Shown here piece by piece: positions 45,096 through 52,747 of a stretch of DNA of 54,267 nucleotides; position 1 is the first letter of the stretch; every line of letters starts with the position of its first letter. The notes below the pieces were generated by a model. It was not told the origin of the DNA. It worked only from the letters and a program-made list of their open reading frames with translations, and did no database searches. A program made the translations under genes and the position numbers. This DNA comes from an uncultured Bacteroides sp. (GTDB lineage Bacteria > Bacteroidota > Bacteroidia > Bacteroidales > Bacteroidaceae), in contig CALUOT010000011.1 of NCBI GenBank assembly GCA_944322355.1, forward strand, positions 1 to 54,267, read 5' to 3'.

Positions 45096-45421
45096 CACCC
45101 TTCCTCCTCTGTTTCTTCCTCCTGATGGGCGGGAAGCCACTCCAAGTACAAGCGGATAAGCCTTTGCAGACCGAAAGCCTTCATGTGGTTGTGATAGACA
45201 ACGTCGATGCAGAGGTCGAGCAAGTCTTTGCTATCTTCCACCTGCGCGGCGATGAGCGAACGGATATTGAGTTTCAGCTTGTCGAGCACCGTCTCGTCCA
45301 CGATGCCATTGCTATCGATGAGATGCTGGAAAAGGCCATATTTGCGGATGGTGGCCAGATTTTCGTCCGAGACCTCGATGCTTCGCGTGCCACTCGGATT
45401 AGCTTGTAACGTATACATCAT
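45095..45421 (-). CDS. Conserved small protein upstream of the TusA-like gene
   Basis: 108 residues, not recognised. It starts MMYTLQANPSGTRSIEVSDE, has a helical core with LKLNIRSLIAAQVEDSKDLL and HMKAFGLQRLIRLYLEWLP, and an acidic tail. It ends in an ATGA overlap with the TusA-like gene and has a TATCTTTG promoter box, so the two are a translationally coupled pair. Confidence 0.7.
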   Translation of the reverse strand: MMYTLQANPSGTRSIEVSDENLATIRKYGLFQHLIDSNGIVDETVLDKLKLNIRSLIAAQVEDSKDLLDLCIDVVYHNHMKAFGLQRLIRLYLEWLPAHQEEETEEEG

Positions 45422-45464
45422 GATACTATTTATCGTTTTTAAAAGTAGTTTGATTCATTACCGA

Positions 45465-45472
45465 CAAAGATA
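45465..45472 (-). promoter_or_regulatory. -7 box for the two-gene TusA-like unit
   Basis: TATCTTTG on the minus strand, a full match, 43 bases upstream of the ATG. Confidence 0.6.
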
Positions 45473-45581
45473 AACTTTTCATCACACAGTACGCACGCTC
45501 CCCGGCATATTTTACGTTTTTTAAATCTCCGAATTCCTCCTAAACTCGCCTTGGCGAAGTATTCTTTCCCCCATCGTTTTG

Positions 45582-45612
45582 TTTGGCGAATAGGAAAAAT
45601 GTCGTACCTTTG
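45582..45612 (+). promoter_or_regulatory. Promoter of the DPP5-like gene
   Basis: TTTG (45582-45585), a 19-base spacer, then TACCTTTG (45605-45612). This is the only full -33/-7 match to the Bacteroides consensus noted in the window. Confidence 0.8.
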
Positions 45613-45675
45613 TAGAAAAGAGGCATGTACACCTTATTGAAATCCTATAAACTTAAATTAAAGTAATTACTAAAA

Positions 45676-47853
45676 ATGAAACAAGCAAACCTTTTAGCTA
45701 TGTCAGCCGTAATGACACTGGCCTCATGCGGACAAACTCCGCAAGAAGCCGCATCGGCCGGAGCGGGCAAAGTGATAAGCAAGTCGGACATCCGCATCGA
45801 AAACGGACGTATGACGCCCGAAGCCCTCTGGGCCATGGGACGCATCGGAAGCGTGACTCCTTCACCCGATGGGAAACGGATAGCCTACACTGTGAGCTAT
45901 TATAGCGTGCCCCAAAACAAAAGCAACACGGAAATCTTTGTCATGAATGCCGACGGAAGCGCTAACACGCCCATCACGCATAGTACGTGGCAAGAAAACC
46001 AACCCACCTGGATCAAGGGAGGCACGAAGCTGGCCTTCCTATGCAACGAGGGGGGAAGCATGCAGGTATGGGAAATGAATCCTGACGGCACCGAACGTAA
46101 ACAACTGACGAATTACGAGGGAGGCATCGAAGGATTTGCTTTCAGCCCCGATGAGAAAAAACTCCTTTTCATCGCTCAGGTAAAAACGGTGAAGAGCACC
46201 AAGGACAAATATCCCGACTTGGACAAGGCCAGCGGAGTCATCGTCAGCGACCTGATGTATAAACATTGGGACGAGTGGACCACTACAGCTCCCCACCCCT
46301 TTGTGGCCGACTTCGACGGAACAAGCATCAGCCACGTGAAAGACATTTTGGAAGGCGAACCGTATGAAAGCCCTATGAAGCCTTTTGGAGGCATCGAACA
46401 ACTGGCCTGGAGCCCAGACGGGAAAGAAATAGCTTACACCTGTCGCAAAAAGACTGGATTGGACTATGCCATCTCTACCAACTCGGACATTTTTATATAC
46501 AATATGATATCTCAGGAAACCCGAAACATCTGCGAAGAGAATAAGGGTTATGACACCAACCCACAATTCTCACCCGACGGCAAGTACATCGCCTGGCAAA
46601 GCATGGAGCACGACGGATATGAAAGTGACTTGAACCGTCTGTTCATCATGAATCTCGAAACGGGAGAGAAAAGTTTCCTCAGCAAAGCGTTTCCTTCCAA
46701 TGTAGACGGCTTCATCTGGAGCAATGACTCAAAGAGCATCTACTTCACAGGCGTATGGCATGGCACCTCACAAATCTATCACATCGACCTGACAGAGAAT
46801 GGACAGATAGGCCAAATGACCCGAGGTTTGTACGATTATGGTTCCATCGCCCTCTGTGGAGACCGACTCATCGCCACACGCCATAGCATGAGCCAAGCCG
46901 ATGAAATCTATGCCATTGAGGAACTGGATAGCAAACCCATCCCCGTATGTGCTTTCCTTACTAATCCTCACCAGACATACAGCAGTACGAATAACGTAGA
47001 AGAAGTCTTTCCCATCAAGCAACTGACCACCGAAAACCAATCCATCTATGCCCAGATAGAAACAGGGCGTGTGGAAGGACGGTGGATAAAAACAACCGAC
47101 GGAAAAGACATGCTGACGTGGATTATCTATCCACCCCAATTCAACCCGAAGAAGAAGTACCCCACCCTGCTCTATTGCGAAGGAGGCCCACAAAGTCCTT
47201 TGAGTCAATTCTGGAGCTATCGCTGGAACTTCCAGATGATGGCGGCAAATGACTATATCGTGGTGGCACCCTGCCGAAGAGGTATGCCGGGATTTGGCAT
47301 GGAGTGGAACGAAGCCATCAGCGGAGATTACGGAGGCCAGTGCATGAAAGACCTACTCACAGCCATTGACGAAGTGAGCAAAGAGCCGTTTGTGGACAGA
47401 GACCATTTAGGATGTGTGGGAGCCAGCTTCGGAGGCTTCACGGTATATTGGATGGCAGGACATCACGACAAACGTTTCAAAGCTTTCATCGCGCACGATG
47501 GCATCTTCAACATGGAAATGCAATACCTAGAAACAGAGGAAAAATGGTTTGCCAACTGGGATATGGGTGGCGCCTACTGGGAGAAGAACAACCCAACAGT
47601 TCAACGCACCTTTGCCAATTCGCCACATCGATTCGTGGACCAATGGGATACGCCTATCCTCTGCATTCATGGTGAAAAGGATTACCGCATCCTGGCCAAT
47701 CAGGCCATGGCGGCATTCGACGCAGCCAAGCTTCGTGGCATACCGGCCGAACTCCTCATCTTCCCCGATGAAAACCACTGGGTGCTCCAACCTCAAAATG
47801 GCATCTTATGGCAACGCACCTTCTTCGAGTGGTTGGATCGCTGGTTGAAGTAA
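45676..47853 (+). CDS. dpp5: S9-family dipeptidyl-peptidase, DPP5-like lipoprotein
   Basis: 725 residues with a lipoprotein signal (MKQANLLAMSAVMTLASC, lipobox LASC). A beta-propeller (about 50-440, blades such as SPDGKRIAYTVSYYS and NADGSANTPITHST) precedes an alpha/beta hydrolase with Ser584 in VGASFGGF, Asp669 in HGEKDYR and His701 in DENHWV. The Ser-Asp and Asp-His spacings (85 and 32 residues) equal those of the Porphyromonas DPP5 that I recall, and conserved blocks such as IVSDLMYKHWDEW also match. It cleaves dipeptides from peptide N-termini for amino-acid uptake. It is a single gene with its own promoter. Confidence 0.92.
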   Translation: MKQANLLAMSAVMTLASCGQTPQEAASAGAGKVISKSDIRIENGRMTPEALWAMGRIGSVTPSPDGKRIAYTVSYYSVPQNKSNTEIFVMNADGSANTPITHSTWQENQPTWIKGGTKLAFLCNEGGSMQVWEMNPDGTERKQLTNYEGGIEGFAFSPDEKKLLFIAQVKTVKSTKDKYPDLDKASGVIVSDLMYKHWDEWTTTAPHPFVADFDGTSISHVKDILEGEPYESPMKPFGGIEQLAWSPDGKEIAYTCRKKTGLDYAISTNSDIFIYNMISQETRNICEENKGYDTNPQFSPDGKYIAWQSMEHDGYESDLNRLFIMNLETGEKSFLSKAFPSNVDGFIWSNDSKSIYFTGVWHGTSQIYHIDLTENGQIGQMTRGLYDYGSIALCGDRLIATRHSMSQADEIYAIEELDSKPIPVCAFLTNPHQTYSSTNNVEEVFPIKQLTTENQSIYAQIETGRVEGRWIKTTDGKDMLTWIIYPPQFNPKKKYPTLLYCEGGPQSPLSQFWSYRWNFQMMAANDYIVVAPCRRGMPGFGMEWNEAISGDYGGQCMKDLLTAIDEVSKEPFVDRDHLGCVGASFGGFTVYWMAGHHDKRFKAFIAHDGIFNMEMQYLETEEKWFANWDMGGAYWEKNNPTVQRTFANSPHRFVDQWDTPILCIHGEKDYRILANQAMAAFDAAKLRGIPAELLIFPDENHWVLQPQNGILWQRTFFEWLDRWLK

Positions 47854-47865
47854 AAAGGAAAAATA

Positions 47866-47903
47866 TACTCCAAGCCTCCCCTCGATGGGAAAGGCTTGGA
47901 GTA
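47866..47903 (-). terminator. Terminator after the PspC gene
   Basis: TACTCCAAGCCT and AGGCTTGGAGTA form a perfect 12-pair stem. On the minus strand ATATTTTTCC follows. It may also stop DPP5 transcripts from the other side, though no T run follows there. Confidence 0.8.
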
Positions 47904-47914
47904 CAAAAAGAGAT

Positions 47915-49009
47915 TTAAGCCAATATTCCTACTTCAGGAAACGCACAATCGGTAAATCCGAAGCACAAGCCGAAGATAATGGCACTCACTACCCACAATA
48001 TCAGTAAAGTCCACTTAAGCCCGGTGGACATGGGCATCCACTTCAACATATTGCGGAAGACGGCATACAACAAACTAACCAAAGGAATAGCCACTAACAG
48101 GATACCGGCAATACACATCACAATAGCTGCCAAAGGCGAATCGGGTAACATGAGATGCAGATCGGGGAAAAGTGAATACAAAGCAGCTCCGCCTCCTACT
48201 GCTACCGAAATAGCAGCAAACAACAACGCCAAAAGGGAAATACCTACCACAAACAGTACCGGACCGAACAGGATTATCAATATCACCAACCCGATTTTAA
48301 GTATCCACCCAGCTAACGTGGCCAAAGCATCCCCAATCTGTTGCAAGAGGGTGCGAGGCTTCTCGGAACGCACATAATCATTTACACCGTTGGCCATTCT
48401 CTCAAAACCTCCGGTCACAGTCTTCCCGATGTTCTCCACCGTCACCGCCTCACCATGCATACTCAGTTTCTCTGCGGCTGTACGAGCTTCGGGGATAATG
48501 AGCCAGCAGATGATGTAAACCGGTATCAGTGTCCCGTATCCAAATATCAGAATGACAAAGAGCAACAAACGAACCAATGTCGTGTCCCAACCCAGATAAG
48601 CAGCCAATCCGCTACACACGCCACCTAACATCTTATCATCCGGATTGCGGAACAAACGACGCTTTACCTTCACCCGTTCCTCTTCACGACTCCATGCACC
48701 GGGACCATAACCGGTTCCCCCGTTCCTTTCCCATTGTGAATCATTCCGGTCATCCATCTCTTCAGGCTTTCCGATGCGGGCTATCACTTCCTCCACATCA
48801 GCCAAGGTAATGACTTGTTGCCCTTCTACCATCTTCTGTGTGAAGAGTTCGGAAATGCGTCGTTCAATGTCGTCCACTATTTCATCCGCTCCCTCAGTCT
48901 TTCCGAAGTGTTGCTTCAAGTTCATCAAATAACTATCCAACAGGCGATAAGCATCGTCATCGATGTGAAATACTGTCCCGCCCAAATTTACAGTTAATGT
49001 CTTTTTCAT
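47915..49009 (-). CDS. PspC-domain membrane protein
   Basis: 364 residues. The N-terminal cytosolic part (about 1-95, MKKTLTVNLGGTVFHIDDDA) is typical of Bacteroidetes PspC-type proteins. The PspC domain follows: LFRNPDDKMLGGVCSGLAAY then a membrane helix (TTLVRLLLFVILIFGYGTLI), ending WLIIPEA. Several more membrane helices occupy 210-350. It is likely a membrane-stress sensor or effector. It is transcribed after a PadR-type repressor (gap 47 bases), probably under its control. Confidence 0.88.
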   Translation of the reverse strand: MKKTLTVNLGGTVFHIDDDAYRLLDSYLMNLKQHFGKTEGADEIVDDIERRISELFTQKMVEGQQVITLADVEEVIARIGKPEEMDDRNDSQWERNGGTGYGPGAWSREEERVKVKRRLFRNPDDKMLGGVCSGLAAYLGWDTTLVRLLLFVILIFGYGTLIPVYIICWLIIPEARTAAEKLSMHGEAVTVENIGKTVTGGFERMANGVNDYVRSEKPRTLLQQIGDALATLAGWILKIGLVILIILFGPVLFVVGISLLALLFAAISVAVGGGAALYSLFPDLHLMLPDSPLAAIVMCIAGILLVAIPLVSLLYAVFRNMLKWMPMSTGLKWTLLILWVVSAIIFGLCFGFTDCAFPEVGILA

Positions 49010-49056
49010 TGTTTCCTAATTTTTAATTCGTTCATACTTGTTCGGAAGAGCTTCTC

Positions 49057-49383
49057 TCAACGATGAGTGATGTGGTTCACCGTATCGTTCAGTTCCTGCC
49101 AGGCTTGCTCCAGTTCCTGTAGGAAGCCTTCCCCTTTCGGAGTGAGGCGATAATACTTGCGCGGAGGCCCTTGGGTCGACTCCACCCATTCGTAACTCAG
49201 CAAGTCATCGTTCTTCAAGCGTGTGAGCAACGGATATAGCGTGCCTTCCACCACAATCAGTCGTGCTTCTTTCAGCTTCAGGATAATGTCCGAAGCATAA
49301 GCCGGCTCCTGGTGCAATAGCAGCATGATGCAATATTCCAGCATCCCTTTGCGCATCTGCGATTTCACATTGTCTACATTCAT
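49057..49383 (-). CDS. PadR-family transcriptional regulator
   Basis: 108 residues from the ATG at 49383 (MNVDNVKSQMRKGMLEYCIM), the usual family start; a longer frame to 49431 overlaps the -7 box. The winged helix spans 10-85, with YASDIILKLKEARLIVVEG and LYPLLTRLKNDDLLSYEWVE, then the wing GPPRKYYRLTPKG. It should repress its own unit with the PspC gene. A GTAC-N8-ACAT sequence at 49451-49466 is a possible operator. Confidence 0.93.
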   Translation of the reverse strand: MNVDNVKSQMRKGMLEYCIMLLLHQEPAYASDIILKLKEARLIVVEGTLYPLLTRLKNDDLLSYEWVESTQGPPRKYYRLTPKGEGFLQELEQAWQELNDTVNHITHR

Positions 49384-49430
49384 ACCCATATTCTTTAAAT
49401 GATTGATTCTCTTTATTTCTTTGTATGGCA

Positions 49431-49438
49431 CAAATATA
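49431..49438 (-). promoter_or_regulatory. -7 box for the padR-pspC unit
   Basis: TATATTTG on the minus strand, 47 bases upstream of the ATG at 49383. Confidence 0.6.
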
Positions 49439-49450
49439 GGTTTTATTTTA

Positions 49451-49466
49451 GTACCTTGTATAACAT
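49451..49466. promoter_or_regulatory. Candidate PadR operator
   Basis: GTAC-CTTGTATA-ACAT, flanked by TAGTA...TACTA, resembles the ATGT-N8-ACAT site of PadR proteins and covers the -33 region of the promoter. Confidence 0.35.
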
Positions 49467-49534
49467 ACTACTACATATTAACTTGAATTAACTGATAAAG
49501 GAACATACTCTCCTGCCGATATGAAGATACAAAA

Positions 49535-49573
49535 AAGAAGTGGAGGACAGAATTACTCCATCCCCCACTTCTT
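49535..49573 (-). terminator. Terminator after the nitroreductase gene
   Basis: On the minus strand AAGAAGTGGGGGA and TCCTCCACTTCTT pair (one mismatch) and a run of T follows. Confidence 0.8.
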
Positions 49574-49591
49574 ATTCCTACTGTATGAGCA

Positions 49592-50158
49592 TCAACGTAT
49601 AATGGTCACCGTACCTGCCTTCACTTTCTTCTCTTTGAAGGGAGTCCCCTCGGGCTCGTAGCCTAAAGCGGCACAACCATAGACTTGGTGGTTGGCCGGT
49701 ATGCCCAAGCGGGTGAGAAGCGCACGCACTTCGGGGTCATTACAAGTCTGTCCCAACTGATTAATCCAGCAGGAGCCGATACCTAATGAGCGGGCAGCCA
49801 GGAAAATGTTTTCCAATGCACAAGCACAATCCATGCCTGCCCACCATTGGGTCGGTTCGTTGGACACGATGACCAATGTGGGAGCATGGTAGTAACAACA
49901 ATAAGTGGCACTGTGTCCCCGTTCCTGCAAACGCGGGTCGCTGCTCTTGGCAAAAGCCCCCTTTATCGCTTCGTTCAGTTCGTTCAGCAACTCCGCATTC
50001 TGAATGGCCGTGAAATGCCACGTCTCCAGATGCATTCCGTTAGGAGCATACGTAGCTGCTTTCAATATCTCATCCAAATCTTCAGCCGACACCTGACGGT
50101 CAGTATAAGCACGCACGCTATGGCGCGCCTCCATGTTCTTTAATACTTCATTCATCAT
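49592..50158 (-). CDS. Nitroreductase-family FMN oxidoreductase
   Basis: 188 residues from the ATG at 50158. A longer frame starting with TTG at 50182 lies inside the -7 box and was rejected. FMN-binding and dimer motifs are ARHSVRAYTDRQVS near 11-24, ATYAPNGMHLETWHF (near 36) and ARSLGIGSCWINQLG, ending with LGYEPEGTPFKEKKVKAGTV. It is a cytosolic NAD(P)H-dependent flavin oxidoreductase of uncertain substrate; members reduce nitro compounds including drugs such as metronidazole, but that is family knowledge. Confidence 0.9.
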   Translation of the reverse strand: MMNEVLKNMEARHSVRAYTDRQVSAEDLDEILKAATYAPNGMHLETWHFTAIQNAELLNELNEAIKGAFAKSSDPRLQERGHSATYCCYYHAPTLVIVSNEPTQWWAGMDCACALENIFLAARSLGIGSCWINQLGQTCNDPEVRALLTRLGIPANHQVYGCAALGYEPEGTPFKEKKVKAGTVTIIR

Positions 50159-50179
50159 ATCATCTATATTTATTGACTC

Positions 50180-50187
50180 CAAAGGTA
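50180..50187 (-). promoter_or_regulatory. -7 box for the nitroreductase gene
   Basis: TACCTTTG on the minus strand, full TAnnTTTG match, 21 bases upstream of the ATG at 50158. Confidence 0.65.
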
Positions 50188-50218
50188 CTACAAAAAAGTG
50201 AGAAAGGCAAATTGGATT

Positions 50219-50339
50219 GAATATACGTTTTTTTCTTTAAATGATACAGTGAGTTTCTTTAAATGTAATGCAACGGTTCATTAAATGTAATGCAATGGCT
50301 CATTAAATGTAAATACAGCCTGGTCACATCGTATGTTTT
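50219..50339 (+). repeat. Dispersed intergenic repeat, copy 2
   Basis: Same ordered blocks as 37410-37503. It also holds an internal triplet of ATTAAATGTAA-type units (50280, 50302) and ends CATCGTATGTTTT. Confidence 0.8.
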
Positions 50340-50369
50340 GGATTGAAAAAACGTATGTTTTCCCTGCAC

Positions 50370-50404
50370 AAACCGCCGGTTTAGGAAGGGGAAACTGCCG
50401 GTTT
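50370..50404. repeat. Two 13-bp palindromes 22 bp apart
   Basis: AAACCG-C-CGGTTT (50370-50382) and AAACTG-C-CGGTTT (50392-50404), each with one central base; the second has one arm mismatch. Confidence 0.8.
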
Positions 50405-50474
50405 GTTAGGGCTAAAGTGGGGGTAGAAAAAATAAAAATATCCCTTCCTATTTTCGAATCATATATAGAAAATG

Positions 50475-50482
50475 TATATTTG
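50475..50482 (+). promoter_or_regulatory. -7 box for the SWIM-domain gene
   Basis: TATATTTG, a full match, 31 bases before the ATG, with TTTC at the -33 position (19-base spacer). Confidence 0.6.
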
Positions 50483-50513
50483 TCTCAAATAAGAACTTCA
50501 ATTTGCCGAACTT

Positions 50514-52220
50514 ATGAATTTACAATTAAACAGCTTTGAGCTACAAATAGACGAAGACATACTGAAAAAAGGACTCAGCTATTTCAAACACGGATACGTT
50601 ACGGACGTGGAAGACCTGGGAAATGGTGATTACGAAGCTACCGTGGAAGGTACGGAAGACTATACGGTCCGTCTGCATATAGAAGGAAACGAAGTAACGG
50701 AATACGAATGCGACTGCCCATACAACTGGGGACCGGTGTGCAAACATGTGGCTGCCGTTTTGTTTTATATGCAGAAGGACATGCCGGGCATGGAAGCACT
50801 GGTTTCTCCAACTAAGCGTACCCCCAAAGAGCCATCAGAATCCAGTCAGATGGAAACATTGCTGAAACAACTTCCACACGATAAACTAAAAGACTTCCTG
50901 CGTGAAGCTTGCAAGGATGATAAAAGACTTCGGAAACTCTTCATCGCCAAGCATATTTCTTACCTCTATCCGGAGTCGAAAGAACTTTATACCCAGCAAG
51001 TGGAAAAGTTAATGGATACTTACTCGGACCGTTATGGATTTGTGGACTACCGTGAGTCCAACCAATTGGGGAACGAAGCTTTCCGCTTGGCCGACGAAGC
51101 ATTGAAGTGCCTGGAAAACGGACAAGAACAGCAAGCCTTATATATGGCGGAGGCTGTGGTGGAGGAAATGGCCAAGGTGATTGACCATGCCGACGACAGT
51201 AACGGAACTATAGGTGGAAGTATCAGCCACGCTTTTGAAGTACTGACCGCATTGGCAGAGTCTGTCTCTGATGACTCTTTACATGACGAATTGTTCTCAT
51301 GGCTGCTTCAGCACTTTGAAAAAGAGACGATGAAGGGCTGGGATTGGTATTTCGACTTAATGGATATAGCCATTACCATGGTACATACACCGGAGGAAAA
51401 AGAACGCGTTTTGTCCCTTTTGAAACGGATAAAGCCCTCTGGCGAATCATGGGACTGGAATTATCGCCAAGCACAGGATTTAATGTTGAAACTGATTCGC
51501 AAGACAGAAGACGAAAATGCCGCCATCCGTTTCATGGAAACCCATCTGACGAATTCCGACTTCCGGAAGGAACTGATAGAAATAGCCATGCATCAGAAAA
51601 ATTACCTGAAAGCAGAACATTTGGCTCAAGAAGGCATAGAAAATGACAAAGATAAAGCACCCGGATTGGCGGAAGAATGGCGCGGCTATCTGCTGGACAT
51701 TTATCAAGCGACCGGAAACCGGGAACAGACCATCCAGCTTGCCCGACATTTCCTGATGCATAGTGGGCGTCAACATCCCCGGAAGTATTATTACGACCTG
51801 CTCAAAACGCTTATTCCGAAAGAACAATGGCAAGTATACGCACAGGATCTTGTAAAAGAGATGAGTAAAGACACCCGGTTCGGAAATCATTATACAGCCG
51901 TTTCAGAGTTCTACATTTGGGAGGAACAATGGGACAAACTTCTCGAACTGCTTCGTCAATATCCCGACTTTTACCGCATTGAAGAAGCAGAAAAGTATCT
52001 TGGAAGTGAGCATGCGGAAGAGCTTGCCACCCTATATCGGAATCTGATAATCCCTTACCTAAAGAATAATGTAGGACGAGGATATTATCAGACTGCCTGC
52101 AAGTATATCCGACGCATGATAAAATTAGGTGCACGCCCGATGGCCACGCAATTGGTGGAACAGCTACGGACTACGTACCGCAACCGGAGAGCGTTGCTGG
52201 AGGAACTGAACCGCATATAA
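50514..52220 (+). CDS. SWIM zinc-finger protein with long helical-repeat tail
   Basis: 568 residues. The SWIM zinc motif is at residues about 64-78: YECDCPYNWGPVCKHVAAVL, fitting CxCx-n-CxH. The rest is helical: repeats such as YPESKELYTQQVEKLMDTYS, TLYRNLIIPYLKNNVGRGYY, and the family element FMETHLTNSDFRKELIEIAM. SWIM proteins bind DNA or proteins; in bacteria they often accompany SNF2-type helicases, which are absent here. The role is therefore unclear. Confidence 0.85.
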   Translation: MNLQLNSFELQIDEDILKKGLSYFKHGYVTDVEDLGNGDYEATVEGTEDYTVRLHIEGNEVTEYECDCPYNWGPVCKHVAAVLFYMQKDMPGMEALVSPTKRTPKEPSESSQMETLLKQLPHDKLKDFLREACKDDKRLRKLFIAKHISYLYPESKELYTQQVEKLMDTYSDRYGFVDYRESNQLGNEAFRLADEALKCLENGQEQQALYMAEAVVEEMAKVIDHADDSNGTIGGSISHAFEVLTALAESVSDDSLHDELFSWLLQHFEKETMKGWDWYFDLMDIAITMVHTPEEKERVLSLLKRIKPSGESWDWNYRQAQDLMLKLIRKTEDENAAIRFMETHLTNSDFRKELIEIAMHQKNYLKAEHLAQEGIENDKDKAPGLAEEWRGYLLDIYQATGNREQTIQLARHFLMHSGRQHPRKYYYDLLKTLIPKEQWQVYAQDLVKEMSKDTRFGNHYTAVSEFYIWEEQWDKLLELLRQYPDFYRIEEAEKYLGSEHAEELATLYRNLIIPYLKNNVGRGYYQTACKYIRRMIKLGARPMATQLVEQLRTTYRNRRALLEELNRI

Positions 52221-52290
52221 TCACGGGAATAATGAATCTGCAACAGCAAAAATAATAGCATCCACGGATATACATTCCGGAAGAAGGTGC

Positions 52291-52298
52291 TACCTTTG
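52291..52298 (+). promoter_or_regulatory. -7 box for the small membrane genes
   Basis: TACCTTTG, full match, 17 bases before the ATG at 52315. Confidence 0.6.
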
Positions 52299-52314
52299 CA
52301 GCAAGCTGAATGAA

Positions 52315-52559
52315 ATGGGAAATTGGAGCGAACAACAAAGGGCAAAGGAAGAAGCGAAAGAGAATGACAAAGCAAGCAAAGAGGCTTTGGGTAAATACTT
52401 CTATGATTTGGCTAAAGTGACATTTACGGCCATGGTTGTAGGTAGTACTGTAGCATGGATTTCTGATTCTGAAAAAGATTATTATTGGAAATTATTCTCA
52501 TAGGGATTATAGCAACCATTACGCTTACTTACATCGGGTATAAAATCATCAAAAGATAA
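52315..52559 (+). pseudogene. Small membrane protein gene (DUF6722-like) with apparent frameshift
   Basis: The first frame gives 62 residues (start MGNWSEQQRAKEEAKENDKA, then KYFYDLAKVTFTAMVVGSTV) and stops at 52503. Around the GAAAAAG at 52471-52477 a one-base shift gives LLEIILIGIIATITLTYIGY, a second membrane helix, then KIIKR and stop at 52557-52559. Two helices with this spacing match small Bacteroidetes proteins of the DUF6722 type. One base missing from the A run would explain it; a sequencing error is equally possible. Confidence 0.65.
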
Positions 52560-52563
52560 AGTT

Positions 52564-52668
52564 ATGGAAGGATTTCTTTTTATTTTAGGAGGTATTGGTG
52601 CTGTGGCTCTCGTATTTGCTGTATGGCTCAATACAAAGCCTGGCAAGAAATGGTTAGCCAACCTCTAA
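52564..52668 (+). CDS. 34-residue membrane peptide
   Basis: The frame reads MEGFLFILGGIGAVALVFAV, then WLNTKPGKKWLANL. It has one hydrophobic helix and a basic C-terminus. It starts four bases after the previous frame's stop and ends before a strong terminator, so it is the second gene of a two-gene transcript. I recall near-identical tiny proteins in Bacteroides genomes, but no function is known to me. Confidence 0.7.
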   Translation: MEGFLFILGGIGAVALVFAVWLNTKPGKKWLANL

Positions 52669-52690
52669 AACCGAAACCCCACAGCATCAT

Positions 52691-52736
52691 AAGAGGGTGT
52701 GCATATGTCCATAGAATGAACACCCTCTTTGTTTAT
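52691..52736 (+). terminator. Terminator after the small membrane genes
   Basis: AAGAGGGTGT (52691-52700) and ACACCCTCTT (52720-52729) form a perfect 10-pair stem followed by TGTTTAT. Confidence 0.8.
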
Positions 52737-52747
52737 ATGTGGCATTA

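Larger units (their letters stand above)
50183..50513. other. Intergenic region, repeat-bearing
   Basis: 331 bases with no gene: a dispersed repeat copy (50219-50339), two 13-bp palindromes (50370-50404) and the SWIM gene promoter. Confidence 0.7.

Noticed and set aside
52471-52477. Programmed -1 frameshift site
   Set aside because: The run GAAAAAG gives no good slippery heptamer in the reading frame (the P-site codon would become TGA) and no clear downstream stem was seen; mutation or read error is simpler.
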